From positions 383,648-447,647 of the forward strand of contig NW_019091401.1 in assembly GCF_001949145.1 (NCBI RefSeq): DNA of 64,000 nucleotides. Direction: 5' to 3'. Positions 49,858-62,123 of the stretch are shown here, one piece after another. The translations under genes were made by a program, and so were the position numbers. The stretch is from Acanthaster planci. Taxonomy: Eukaryota > Echinodermata > Asteroidea > Valvatida > Acanthasteridae. Numbering within the stretch: position 1 is the first letter of the stretch; each line of letters begins with the position of its first letter. The notes beneath the pieces are model-generated. The model made no database searches. It worked only from the letters and a program-made list of their open reading frames with translations, and was not told the origin of the DNA.

Positions 49858-50126
49858 ATGGTAAAATCAACATGTATAAAGTGCACCAGGGGCCAAGCAA
49901 GTTCAACGTACACAACAGAAGAGGTAAATTGCTTGACCTATTCAGTGTTATTTAACCTGCAATTGTGTCGACGCATTTTTCTTACATGTCTTACTACTTA
50001 GCCATTAAAAGAAAAGTTGAGTAGGCCTACGTAATCAGGTGGTGGCACTGCGGTATAAAGCCTGTCGGCTGTAATCTTCTCGGCCATCATCATGATCATG
50101 CGTTCCTACTCTCTCTGCAGTTCTGA
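49858..50126 (+). other. Upstream ORF overlapping the MCRIP2 start codon
   Basis: An ATG at 49858, 14 bp before the MCRIP2 ATG and in another frame, opens a 23-codon reading frame that passes over the MCRIP2 start. It runs through the exon 1-2 junction and stops at TGA 50124-50126. Its context is weak (T at -3) while the MCRIP2 ATG has A at -3, so leaky scanning would be needed for MCRIP2 translation if the leader includes this ATG. Confidence 0.45.
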
Positions 50127-53100
50127 CGCAACAGCTCGATCAAGATTCATCACGCGACGGTAGACCAGAATTTGCTGGTGGTGTGAACGGCATGAGGTAA
50201 GCACCGGGCAAATCCTGCAATGGCAAAACATTTAGGCCTTGGCCTACCTGCTATTCAAACGATCGAAAATTCGGGAAAGAATCACCTTTTGGCCTACAGT
50301 GACAATAAATTTGTTTACCGGTCGACATTAGGCCCAGAACTGAACCAAATGATTAAACGAAGTGGCTATCAAGTATCATTACGGCAGTCGTAACCCATTT
50401 CTCATTTTATATCGTTACGGCACTGAACTGGGCAAGTGCGATGACATGTCTGATCATCACGATGGTTTATGTATGTTAAAATTACCTGAATCGCTGAACA
50501 CTTGTGGCCGAGTGGTCAAGGTGGAAGGGTTGGGACCACTGGTGTGTGAGTTTGAATCTGCGCTTGGACTTTTTTTTTCTAAATTTCATGTTTTATACCA
50601 TGATTTTTTTATGTTGGTTAATTGCAAAAAACCTACAAATATTCCTACGATATTACTGGCCCCAATTGTCTGGCTAAGCTGAAGGCAGTAACCAGGAAGT
50701 TTTGGAATGTTTACTGTTGTTCGTCTGACCGGGCGGCGATGATCATCGAGCACTTTGATATGCCAGAGTTGTAACTCCTTCTGTGTCCTTCCTCCATGGT
50801 AGTACTTAACCTACATTACTGGCAAAAAATGAGGTTTTTTCCTACCATCCTCATCTCTCATTCCTTGACGATCCGCACACATCTGCTTTCTCTTGTGGCC
50901 GTGCGTCACGTGACAAAAACAGATGCAGCGCATTTGCTTAACGAATGTTTATGTTGCTGTGGATACCAGTCCTGATAATTCCAACTACTCTCGTTATATA
51001 TAGAGATTATATATAGAGACATCTGGGAAATCTGTGGTCAGGGAACCTCACTAACCACATGCCATAGTGTGCGGAACCATCAAAAAGTGGAGTGCATTGA
51101 GGCCTATGGAATAATGCCTTACTGTTCAGGAAGTAAGGCAAACATACCATATTCCCACTCAATTTTATGACAAAAGCAACAGAGCATACAATCAGCAGTG
51201 TAGAAACAAACTATTAGGATTTACTAATAATGTACTTGGTAAGAAATTGAGACATTTCATACGTTCATGGTGTGCCTAGTGTGCTAAAAAATTGAAGTCA
51301 AATCCTTACATTGGAAGACAGAGTGAATGCGATTAATTCAGTATTCAAATATTCAACTTCAAGTTTATCAAAGAATTAAATATTCAGTAGTATCAAATTT
51401 CCATAAAATTACAAACAAAACAGATTTGTCATTGTCTGGAGGGAACTCTTTCCAAAATAAAAATACTTGTAAAAAGAGTAGTTTTTTTGGCCATATTTAC
51501 TGTTGCCAGCGTAGCATCAATTGTAAATTCACACATTACATGTTGTGTAGCAAAATAAGTACTCTTTTTCCCTTCTTAACCCTAACCCCTAAGGACCATT
51601 GAAATCCTGCATAACCTTGTTGGGTTCAGCATGGTTAGGTTTAATTTCAGCTGTTATTTCAACCTCCAAATAATTTAATTTCAGAAATACATGTAATTAT
51701 ACGAATATTGAATAGTTGATCCCAAATACCCAATAATTTGGTAGAGCAGTATTACAGACAGTAAGTCTCAAGTCAAGCAAGTTAGTTGATAAGCTGTTCA
51801 AAGTAGCTGTTATAAAAACAATTCCCATTCCTTTGTCTTTGTTCAATCCTTGTTACTGATATGACTACATCTACATGTACATGCAGTTCTGTAATATGCC
51901 AAAATTAGGCTATAATTTCAGGTTGTAGTTGCCTGCGATCCACTGCAGTGATATTCCAAGTTTCAGTGATCAAATCTCAAGATACAGCATGCTATAATGT
52001 AGATATCATGATTCATGGCAATACATCTATTTCAATCTGAGCTCTGCTTTGTTCAGTCAAAATCTCACTGCTAAGCAATAGAGTCACAACAAATGTGAGC
52101 ATGAGATATTTCAGACTTGTTATTGATCAGCACTTTCAATCAAGTAACATCGTATAACTTTGCATGGAAAGATTTGATAACCAAGTATCATTTTTTATGT
52201 GATTAGGATAAAAGAACTGAACTGAATTTAACTGAATATGTACATTTGGTGTGTATATGTAACAAGTTTCATAATTCAGCATTATACATGTACCGTGTCC
52301 ACTTTTCAACCTTGTTGCTTGTAGACACATGTACATGTACTCACTAGTATTTGAAAACTTGTTTCTTGTAATGAAAGTCCTGATGGTAAATATCCTCAAG
52401 GTTGAATCGTAAAAGTTGAAATAGAAATTGTGCTCTTGTATTTCCAACAGTTTGCATTCCTCCCCCAAGCCAGTCTTTCACAGTCCTAGCTCAGCTGCCA
52501 AGTGGCAAAGTAACAACCAAAGGTCAACTGTTGAGCTTGAAGTACCTGCAGACAAATTCCCTCCCGAACACCTGGAGAAAGTCAGAATGCTCAGTGAAGG
52601 TAAGCTGACTTTACGCTGGTTGATTCATTGGCACTCCTTATCCTTCTTTTTGATTACCAAGCAAAAGTCTATATCACACTTAAACCACATGTAGTGCTCA
52701 TTGGACTGACTACAGAAAAACGAGAGATTTTAACTTTGTTGTACCATCTTTGTTCATGAGTTTTATGAGTCACAGTATTTTTATACACAAGTATAAGTGG
52801 AACACAGAATAAAGTAGTGCATCTACATGATCTGTCCCATATGTACCATTCGTTCAAATTTACCTTCTAGCAAATTCTTGCTTGAATTCAACTTGACATG
52901 CAGGAGATGGAATTATGTGCACTGTACAGGAAATAGATAAAAAAATAAAATTTACCAAACTTGTGCATGTCAAAAAATAGTAACACAGACAAGGACGCTA
53001 CTTGTACTTGAATTCTGAAATGTTATTTACCAGTGAGTGCTAGAATTATTTAAATGCATGTGACAATCAGCATGGGATGCTGTGACTTGACAGTGAATTT

Positions 53101-55684
53101 GGCTGCTGCAGGTTTTGCTTAAGCAGAAAATAGCATGCTGTGGAGTTACAACAGCTTAATACATGCTGTGTACTATATCTTAGATTTTACAATATGTAAT
53201 GTGAGACACTGTCTGTTGCCATGGATTGACCAACCAGAATTAAGGATTCAAGACTCCTTGAAGATAAAGCTTGATATCAGCTATCTATTGTCATGTTAAC
53301 TTTGATCAGTGTTGCTCTGTGGATAACCAAAACGTGGTTTCATCAATCGTCATGCTACAGGGTGGAAGCACTTTTTAAAACTAATTCATGTTAACCTTCT
53401 TGGTTGTTGTACTCTAGTAGAGTAACTCAGGGGAAAAATTGAGAATGGAAAAAAAATTGGACATAAGGCATTCTACAAAAAAATTAAATGAGAAATAAAA
53501 GATTTAAAAATAAGAAATAGAAACTGTAAAAAGAAAGGAAACAAAATAACCCCCTCCCCCTTGAAGAAGGGCATAGAAATTAGGTTGATGAGGTTTGCTT
53601 TTGACTCATGACCAAGTTGTAGCAGTTGCATTGCAGGTTACCTTATGACTGTTGCGCAAGCGCTGTGGAAACTAAAGCCACACACAGCAGGAAATTGTAG
53701 TTATGACTGTGATGAACTACTCGGTTATGAACTCACCATTTGACTCATGCAAGATGCGGTTTGCTCTCAGGATGTAATCATTTGCTATATGACCATGAAG
53801 TCTTAGTCTAAGGGGCTAGGTTGTATTGAACAAGTGCATACTTAAGGAATTTCCAAAAATGGTACATGTAGGATAGCAGTATACTGTGCAAGAGGAATTT
53901 TAGATATTTGCTAATATTTGCTATATATAGCACTTGCATTTCTCCATAATTGAGAGTGTACAATTCTTTGTAGAAAAATCTGAAAATATGGAAGTTGAGT
54001 AATTTTTTTTTGCTGTGAGGCACATAGATAAAGGACAATTTTCCCAACTTTTTAGGTATATACAGTGTAGGTACTTTGCTGTAGATGTAATTACATTTGG
54101 CTAATTAGGGTTAACTTTTTAAGGGAGTTAATGCAGAAATGCCAAAAAATGGCCAGTAGTATCTGATGGAAGGTCCAATAAATTTGATGTGATGTACACC
54201 AATCAAGGTTAGTGTTCACCACATAGAATCTTGTTTGATTTGGCATGGTTAGAGTTATTAATTTACCTAACATATATATTATATATTAATATGGTATTTG
54301 GTTTTTCAAAATGTTAACTGAACAAAAAGGCAGTTACTTCATAGAAGATGCCATGTAAAGAGCTGACATGTTTTTAATTTGACCCAAATTGTTGACAAAT
54401 AGTTCAGTTATTGATAAATAGTTCAGTTATTGATAAATAGTTCAGTTATTGATAAATACATGTAGTTCAGTTACCACTACATAGGTATATTCCATTTTTC
54501 ATTTGTGACCCAGTCCATACCAGATGCTGAAAATATTTTAACAATGTTTGCACACCATATACAGCTACATGTACTTGTGCGATTCGCTAGATTTATGAAA
54601 GAAAATCCTGCACATTCTAACATTTGAATCATACTGAGTTCGTGATTCGGTTTCAGCATGGAACAGAGCAAAGGCTGAAATCCAAGAGGGGAAACAGCAG
54701 AGAAGAGGTAAGTTGCTTGCCTCATTCAGATTTCACAATCCATCTCTACTGGCTTTAGTACACCTGTGCAACCCATTCTGACAAAAGGAGTCGCAAGTCA
54801 CCAGAGCCACTTTTGAGTCAGAGACCTTTATAAGAATCTTGCAGTCGTGAATAGTGTTTTTGCATTGCTGGTGTCTCAGAGGATGTTCATTGTTTTTTTG
54901 ATATTGTTGTAGGGAATGCACAAAAAAGGTGCCACAGCTGGGGGCTGTTGAATGTGAAACAAGTTTTTCTTGAGGATATCATGCTACTTGGCTGCTAAAA
55001 TGCACTTAAACATTGTTGAACAGCTGGTAGATTTATTACCGACATTACAGAAAAACAGCAAGTTCAATTACTCGGACAGACCTCTTGCACCCATCCTCAT
55101 GTGTTCAGTCACAAAATGTGCCTCCCAGTTTCATGGAAAGACACATGCTTTCTTGTGCACTGTACCCAGTGTACTCAATTCACTGTACATGTAGTCAGTA
55201 AGGTCACAAATTGTGGTTAACTGATGAACTTTGTTTTCCCAGCTGATTCAACGTCACCAATCACGGTGGAATATCTAGACAAGAGGGAACACCCATTATT
55301 TCAAAGTAAGTTCCAGTGCTTCATTGTTTTTTGCAAACAGTGTGAGGGAATGTACTTATTGCATAACCATACCCTCAGGTGCATTTGTCTCTTGTTTAAT
55401 CATGGTTTTGTGCTCATTCAGTTGAAAACGTGTCTTAGTTCACTGTGCAAATCACGCATGTGAACCAGCAGGCACATGTAATATGTGACCTTTCTGGGTT
55501 ATTAGATCACACTATTTCATTTCAATGAAATTTGAAATCAAAATTTCAAAGCCTTGCCATGCCTGTTACTCAAAGTTATGAGTAAGTGTCATATTTTCTT
55601 TTGTGTCACTTTGCAGATTTTGAGCCCATGGATTTGGAGAAGGAACAGCTGGCCTACATGATGCACAAAAAGGATACCACGTAA
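49872..55684 (+). CDS. MCRIP2: MCRIP2 (FAM195A) homologue, complete, six exons
   Basis: Exons: 49872-49923, 50121-50196, 52451-52599, 54657-54707, 55243-55305, 55617-55684. The sum is 459 nt, 152 aa, with all GT/AG junctions in phase. The N-terminus MYKVHQGPSKFNVHNRR matches the MCRIP2 start (MYTITKGPSK...). The family core is split over exons 3-6: HLEKVRMLSEAWNRAKAEIQ (about 81-100), VEYLDKREHPLFQNFEPMDL (118-137). The related MCRIP1 binds the CtBP corepressor and is regulated by ERK; MCRIP proteins also associate with stress-granule factors such as DDX6 (family knowledge). Most of the protein is likely disordered. It reads away from tRNA-Gly, 391 bp upstream. An upstream ATG overlaps its start. 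The single gene resembles MCRIP2 more than MCRIP1, so it may represent the pre-duplication form. Confidence 0.9.
50359..50578 (+). mobile_element. tRNA-like repeat, copy 1, ending in poly-T
   Basis: It shares about 220 bp with a second, oppositely oriented copy at 60374-60589. It starts GAAGTGGCTATC, contains two ACGGCA-type motifs (TTACGGCAGT, TTACGGCACTGAACT), then a class II tRNA-like module at about 50503-50570 with box A GTGGCCGAGTGGTCAAGG and box B GAGTTTGAATC, and ends in a T run (50570-50578). It lies in MCRIP2 intron 2. Confidence 0.85.
54401..54473. repeat. Tandem 19 bp repeat with an ACATGT insertion in one unit
   Basis: Units AGTTCAGTTATTGATAAAT start at 54401, 54420 and 54439, with a partial fourth at 54464. 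The third is followed by six extra bases ACATGT (54458-54463), creating a TACATGTA palindrome. It lies in MCRIP2 intron 3. Confidence 0.93.
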
Positions 55685-58600
55685 CATAGGCCTTTGCACA
55701 TGTTCCATGTAAAGTCTATCTTTTAAAAAACCCTATTGAAAAGTGTGTGTTCTTGATCTTTTGGGAAATTGATTGATTGTGCATGTTGGTGAAACCCAGA
55801 GAAGTCTTTATAGAACTGACGTGATTGACATTGTAAATGCATGAATGATATTCTGAAAATAACATCCAGCCAATTTTTGGTTCTGGGTTGGTTTAATGGT
55901 TTGAAATATTGTCTGCCAGTGATACATTTCAACTCGACTACCATTTCCAATGTTTGTAGCATTGATCACAAGGTGACATGTAAGCAGAGGTGTAAGCCAA
56001 GATTTTTTGGGGGGAGGGGTACTTAGGGGCCTCATTTTCCAGAGGGGGGGGCACTCAGTGGGCTCGTTTAGAGTTAAAACACTGACCGTCAGCAGATTGT
56101 TTCCTCCTCTAATTTCTGTGTGGTGGTGGTGGTGGTGGGGGTATACATGGGGGTACAGGTCTTCAGCGGAGGGTGTGTGTGCCCCCCTTAGTTACATGTA
56201 CATGTAAGCCAGTAACTAAGTTACATGCCTGTAACAGTTTCTAAATATCTAAGAATAAATGTATTGGTGAATACAGAGACCACCAAATAGGGTGGATAAC
56301 AAAGCCAGCAATGGAGTGCAAACAGTATTTTAGAGGCCACAGTCACAGTGGATTCACATTCCTCTTTGCCACTTTCTGTGACTTCATCCAGATTAAAGTT
56401 TACTTTCCAAGAGAGCTGAAATGGCTCATTTAAATTTTTCTTTGGAAAGAAAACTCAATTTTTCCACGATACGTAGTTATGACCGTTTACAGGTTTCAAT
56501 CAAAGTGGTGACTGAAATTATGACAGTGGCCAATTGGATTTCACAAAATAAAAAGCAGAACTGTTGAAGAGTCTATTACAGATCAACCACTGGACTGGAC
56601 AGAAGTGAGGGATTTTATCTGATTTGTTTGAGTACATGTAGGCTGGGAGTTGAAGGTGAATCACATTATATTGGACCCTGGACCCATGAGAACTTTCACT
56701 CAACTACAGCACTGGCATGACTGGTGGAAAAGTATTGGAATGCACAACCTTGCATTTTTGTAAGTAAAATTACCCATCCTGCCTTCCAACCGTGTGTGCC
56801 CTACTTTTACCTAATCTTCCTGTAATCTTATAGATAACGTGTATATTTTAAAGGTTGAACAGATTTTAAGCTATAAGTTGTACAAAACTTATTAGTTGTG
56901 TGATTATAAATGAGTAGTAGTTGGTAAAACAGCCTTGGTGTGAACAGTGTATTCAGGTCAGACTCAGTCACGAAAGAATGATTTTGGGAATTGTGTTTTC
57001 AGAAAAGAGAAATAACGCGGATGTTTTGCTGTGGAACTGCCAAGTGTCATGTTTTTTACTTGTTAGTTCAGTTGTCTTTTCTCGGGGCACTGGGTTGTAT
57101 GAGATCCTGTGACAGCTTCCGAGTACCTTACTGTCTAGAACATCGCCTGCTGTACATGTATGTGGCTGCATATCTCATTGGAAATCTGCTTTGGCAAGTT
57201 TTTTGTGTTTGTCTTGGAAAAGTTCAAAAGCTTTAAAAAAGTTAACCTTGTCCCTGGCAGGTTCAATTCACCTCGTTTTTTATTCATATTCTTTGTACAT
57301 GCTGATAACTTGGCATATAATGTGCCATTTGGTTCCATTCTATCTTCAACCAGGTTGGGTTAGGTGTTGGGCTTACCAGATCATGCAGAAAAAAGAGAAC
57401 AAACCTGTATAGGTTGATAACATGACATCCCCCAGTTGTCAAATTTGACAGCGATACACATGTGCATAGGATGATTTCTAGATTTTAAAAGAATTTATAT
57501 TTGTTGATTGAAGAAGGGGTACACTTCATCCATTGCGTTTTGTTCATGTACATCTGTATAATGTGAATTTGTGGGCTACTTTGGCTGACATAAACTTTAA
57601 CCGTGAAAGTATTTCTATGAAAAACATGTTTTACACTTGGAGAATTTCACAGGAAAGCTTTTTATCCAAATATATTTCATGGCTTGACGCTCTCATGAGT
57701 TTTCTGTTCTGCAGAAGAAGAGGTTTGGGATGCAGTGCCTTTCCAAAAACAACCCTGTGTCAGTGTGCAGATTTTGTCTTCTCCCTTTTAAAAAATTTTC
57801 CTGAGCCTGTATACGTGCATGCTTTAGTTTCTGAGCAAGATTCTTGGAGTGATTAAGTATTGATAGGTCGCTGATTACGCACAGTCGGAATACAAATGTT
57901 ATATTTCGTACTTCCTAATCCAATTACATGGAGGTGGTTATAAGCACCTGTTTAGTGTTTTACAAACTGGGAAATGCCCAGGGTTCTGTGAAAACAAATT
58001 TGTGCAATTTGTTCTTTCTCGTCATTAGTAGAGTCGCTCTTACAGGAGGGTCTCTGTGTTGTGAACAGGTTTGACTTAATTTGATTGAAAATGCCTTTCT
58101 GGTTGACTGGGGATATGAAATATTCATTGATTTTGATGGCAACAAAATTGAATGTGTATCAAAATGTGTGTACTTGTTTAAAATTTACACACGCAGGATT
58201 TTTTTTAAGTTATAAATTAAGATATTCGGATTTTAAATGTTTCCTGTCAATTAAAAGGAATGGATATTATTTGAACAGAATTTTGAAATGAAATGTCCCA
58301 TTTGATTGCTATTACATGTAACTGTTTACTGAAAATAAAGTTCAACCACTGACTGTGCGTTTCATGTGTTTGTGTTTTCATTGTCAAAAAGAATGCAGAT
58401 TTTTGGCCTTTGAGCCAGTATTTATAGTAAGCGAACACCTTACCATCATTACAAAATTAAAAGAAAAACACTCTGTATAGTCTCTTACTAATGTGGCCTC
58501 TGATTAACCGTCGCCGCTTGTAAGTGCAGAACTACCGTCAGTTGTTGATATCTCAAAATACTATTACCACCGAAAAGTTAGCACAAAAAAGATCATTGCA

Positions 58601-58792
58601 CTGCACTAAAAAAGGATACCAGCTTTCACAAACCTAATTAATCAGAGAAGTAGGAGGTTTTGCAAAGTGAGATATTACACATTCCATGTACATGTAATGC
58701 ATGGGGCTCTTGAAATTAAGCGGAAGGCCCCTGAAGCGTGATAAATAAAGACTCAATATGTAATGAAATATAATGAGTTAATGTACATGTAG
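55685..58792. other. MCRIP2 3' UTR
   Basis: No further coding exon. The AATAAA at 58334-58339 is followed by a strongly GT-rich stretch (GTGTTTGTGTTTTC), a convincing polyadenylation site that would give a 3' UTR of about 2.65 kb. A nearer AATAAA at 56254-56259 may give a short form. It contains a (GGT)n run near 56120 and G-rich stretches near 56010-56050. Confidence 0.65.
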
Positions 58793-58936
58793 TTGGAGAA
58801 CTTTGATAAACTAGGCCAAGTTCATGGTTTTGGAAAGGCCAAGAGAGGGCGCAAATGTTGGGCGCCTGCGCGCGCATACTCGCTTAGCTTCACGATAACT
58901 GCATTTTTCCACGTGGCCGAACTGGAGAGTTACAAG
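58793..58936 (+). promoter_or_regulatory. GC-rich possible promoter / first exon with splice donor
   Basis: A CpG-rich island (GGGCGCCTGCGCGCGCATAC near 58860) in AT-rich surroundings, followed by a textbook donor ACAAG|GTAAGT at 58936/58937. The stretch is open in one frame but has no in-frame ATG, so it would be a noncoding first exon of a gene lying to the right. No downstream exon was found in the window. A second GC-rich patch (CTGCGCAAGCGCGCC) lies at about 59358. Confidence 0.4.
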
Positions 58937-59525
58937 GTAAGTTTCACTTTTAGTGTTAACAGAGTTTGGAAATATTCTAGCAGTAATTTTGCATTTAGAC
59001 GATCATTTACATGTATGATGCTGACTTGTGTTGAGTGAATTTGTGTGGAATGGGATAGAAAGCTTGAACTTGAGTTGAGGAGTCGATGAAAATTTCTGTC
59101 GAAAACCGGTACTGCGGTAGACCTACGGCGGTAGACCAAAAAAATATTCAGTTAATTAGGCCTATGGGTGTTCACTGCCTTTAGCACCCTGTTCCTATTG
59201 TAAGGGAACAAATTCTACTTTTTTGAAAAAACTTATCTAAACAAGTTGTTGGTGATGTCCTCTTTCATATCACTGCCAGAAAGAAAAGAAAACGGGTTTT
59301 TTTTGGGTTTTGGAGGGAAATAACGCACCTCCCATTTTCGATCATTACAGCACTGCAACTGCGCAAGCGCGCCAACATGAGCTTAGATTTCAGACTTTAT
59401 TTCCCTTTAAAAATTCTCCAAAGCCTCCGATGAGAAAAGAAAAAAAGATTCCTACTTAGGCCTATACAATTAGAAACCAACATTAAAAAACAATTAGGGT
59501 ATAAAGCATGAAATTTAGGGGTGTC

Positions 59526-60360
59526 AGGTCAACTCGCCCCCTGACCGACTCGCCCCTTACCGACTTGCCCCTTACCGACTTGCCCCTTTCCAACTCACCC
59601 CCTTGTAAACTCGCCCCCTGAGCGACTCGCCTCTTACCAACTCGCCTCCTGGCCGCCTCGCCCCCTGACNNNNNNNNNNNNNNNNNNNNNNNNNNNNNNN
59701 NNNNNNNNNNNNNNNNNNNNNNNNNNNNNNNNNNNNNNNNNNNNNNNNNNNNNNNNNNNNNNNNNNNNNNNNNNNNNNNNNNNNNNNNNNNNNNNNNNNN
59801 NNNNNNNNNNNNNNNNNNNNNNNNNNNNNNNNNNNNNNNNNNNNNNNNNNNNNNNNNNNNNNNNNNNNNNNNNNNNNNNNNNNNNNNNNNNNNNNNNNNN
59901 NNNNNNNNNNNNNNNNNNNNNNNNNNNNNNNNNNNNNNNNNNNNNNNNNNNNNNNNNNNNNNNNNNNNNNNNNNNNNNNNNNNNNNNNNNNNNNNNNNNN
60001 NNNNNNNNNNNNNNNNNNNNNNNNNNNNNNNNNNNNNNNNNNNNNNNNNNNNNNNNNNNNNNNNNNNNNNNNNNNNNNNNNNNNNNNNNNNNNNNNNNNN
60101 NNNNNNNNNNNNNNNNNNNNNNNNNNNNNNNNNNNNNNNNNNNNNNNNNNNNNNNNNNNNNNNNNNNNNNNNNNNNNNNNNNNNNNNNNNNNNNNNNNNN
60201 NNNNNNNNNNNNNNNNNNNNNNNNNNNNNNNNNNNNNNNNNNNNNNNNNNNNNNNNNNNNNNNNNNNNNNNNNNNNNNNNNNNNNNNNNNNNNNNNNNNN
60301 NNNNNNNNNNAGGGGGCGAGTCGGTCAGGGGGCGAGTCGGCCAGGGGGCGAGTTGACCTA
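59526..60360. repeat. Palindromic minisatellite spanning an assembly gap
   Basis: On the left (59526-59669) about nine units of 15-17 bp of the type CGACTCGCCCCTTAC. On the right (60311-60360) three units of the reverse-complement type AGGGGGCGAGTCGGTC. The outer ends match as inverted repeats: AGGTCAACTCGCCCCCTG on the left, its exact complement ending AGTTGACCT on the right. This is the structure of a foldback element whose arms are tandem repeats. Confidence 0.82.
59670..60310. other. Assembly gap (641 N)
   Basis: Undetermined bases inside the palindromic minisatellite; the palindrome itself is the likely reason assembly failed. The long minus-strand frame spanning it is an artefact. Confidence 0.99.
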
Positions 60361-60373
60361 CAATCCCTCTAGG

Positions 60374-60589
60374 CAAAAAAAAAAATAGTTCAAGCCGGTT
60401 CAAACTCACACACAAGTGGTTCCAAACCTTCCACCTTGACCACTTGGCCACAAGTGTTCAGCAATCCAGGTAATTTTAAAATATATAAACTGTGGTGATG
60501 ATCAGCTACCTCATCACACTTGTGCAGTTCAGTGCCGTAACGATAGAAAATGAGAATTGTGTAAGGACTGCCGTAACGATAGCCACTTC
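60374..60589 (-). mobile_element. tRNA-like repeat, copy 2, ending in poly-T
   Basis: Minus-strand copy of the element at 50359-50578: starts GAAGTGGCTATCGTTACGGC, shares the second TTACGGCACTGAACT motif and the tRNA-like module (box A GTGGCCAAGTGGTCAAGG, box B GAGTTTGAACC), and ends in a run of 12 T (A on plus, 60374-60385). It adjoins the transposon at 60655. Confidence 0.85.
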
Positions 60590-60654
60590 ATTTGACGTAA
60601 AACAATAATGACACTTTTCAGCTAGAATAGTGGAAGTCAGAGAACTGTAAAAAC

Positions 60655-62123
60655 ATGGGACTCGTAATGGACTTGGAGGCCGTGATTGCCCACCGGTCTT
60701 TTAAACTGTTCCCCTTCCCAACTAACATAAAAGATTCTGCTGCATGCCAAAGATGGAACAAACTACATGTAATCCAAAGGAGTGACCCCAAGATGCAGAA
60801 AAACAGGGTAAATAAGAAGCATGTCAGACTTTGCTCGAGACACTTCCCAGAGGGAGGTGCAACCCAGCTTGACATATGGGCTACTTGCAGCAGCGGAAAG
60901 TTGCAGCAAAATGTGCACCTCCCACCCGTCATCAACTGTTGCACATTTAAAAACAACAAAAGATGTCTGTGGCAAATTGATGAAGAGCCAGTTGAAGAGG
61001 ACATGGTGGCACCATATGACCATGACCACCGATACACCTATAGATATGACTGCCGAGAAAGATGTTCAACTCTACAAATAACAGATTTACAGCATAGGGC
61101 TACCGGGTACATGTAGGGTGCATGAGCTAGAACAGCAAGTCATCTCACTCAAAACACAGGAAAAGCAGCTAAAATCTACGCTCAGGGGAAAACCCCCCAG
61201 ATTTTTCGTGCTACCAATTTAAAGTGTGACAGTGACATGAAACATTGCATGTGTACTGGCCTGAGATCAGTGGAGGCATTTAATGATAGAGCCCCAAGCA
61301 AAGAAAATGTGTTACTGAACAAGCTCATCAAAAGCCCCAAGAAGAACATTCAGTAAGTCACCAAAGAAGATGGGGCCCAAGTGTAAGCTGAATTTGAAAG
61401 ATGAGTTTTTGTTGACACTAATGCGCCTCCCTTGGGATTGACCATTAGTTTTTTGTTATTCCTTTTTGGAATTGAACACAGTTCTTGTTCAGAAATTGTT
61501 GCTACATGGATTCGAGTCCTAGCCATTATTCTAAAACCACTAATAGTAGGGCCAACTAGGACAGCAGTACGGGAAACAATGCCAAAGCAGTTTCGGAAAA
61601 AAACATAACCTGCGATGCATAACTGACTGCACCAAATTCTTCATTGAGCGCCCTAGGTCACTTGAGTTGCAGGCTGCCACTTGGTCTGATTACAAAAAGC
61701 ACAATACAATTAACATGCTTGTTGATATGACACCCAATGGACAAATCTCATTCCTCTCGAAGGCATATCGTGGACGGGCCTCTCATGTTTTCATAGTTCG
61801 AAACAGTGGATTCTTGTTCTTGATTGAGCCCGGTGACATGCTAATTGCAGACAGGTTTTCCCATTCAAGAAGTTCTAATACTCTGTCATGCGTCCTTGGA
61901 GATACCTCCAGCAGCACAGGGAAATCGGCAGATGACCAGAGAAAATGTCCAAAAAACAAAAAGTGTCGCCAACTTGAGAATTCATGTTGAATGTGCTATC
62001 AATTGCGTGAAAGACTTCAAAATTGTTAATGGTACATTGCCCATTACTCTTACACCTTCTACTGATGACATGTTATCAATTTGTACAGCTCTGGTGAACT
62101 TACAGCCTGATTTGCTCAGGTAA
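60655..62123 (+). pseudogene. Decayed THAP/DDE transposase of an ISL2EU-type DNA transposon
   Basis: Four consecutive pieces in different frames. First, 60655-61116, a THAP-like domain (SFKLFPFPTN, then RLCSRHFPEGG with the C-x2-H half; the N-terminal Cys pair is missing). Second, 61198-61350 (KCDSDMKHCMCTGLRSVEAF), a linker. Third, about 61366-61605, an HTH_Tnp_4-like helix-turn-helix (LKDEFLLTLMRLPLGLT, TMPKQF). Fourth, about 61610-62123, a DDE_Tnp_4 nuclease: ITDCTKFFIERP, SDYKKHNTINMLVDMTPNGQ, GDMLIADR, then after a frame change GFPIQEVLI and RIHVECAI. Candidate catalytic D, D and E are all visible, but stops and at least one frameshift near 61855 make it nonfunctional. The domain order fits the ISL2EU (IS4EU) superfamily, which also encodes a YqaJ nuclease; one is found on the other strand downstream. 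Confidence 0.85.

Noticed and set aside
59483-60451. 322-codon minus-strand ORF
   Set aside because: It runs through the 641 N gap, and the readable part translates the CGACTCGCCCC minisatellite into Arg/Gly/Glu/Ser repeats.
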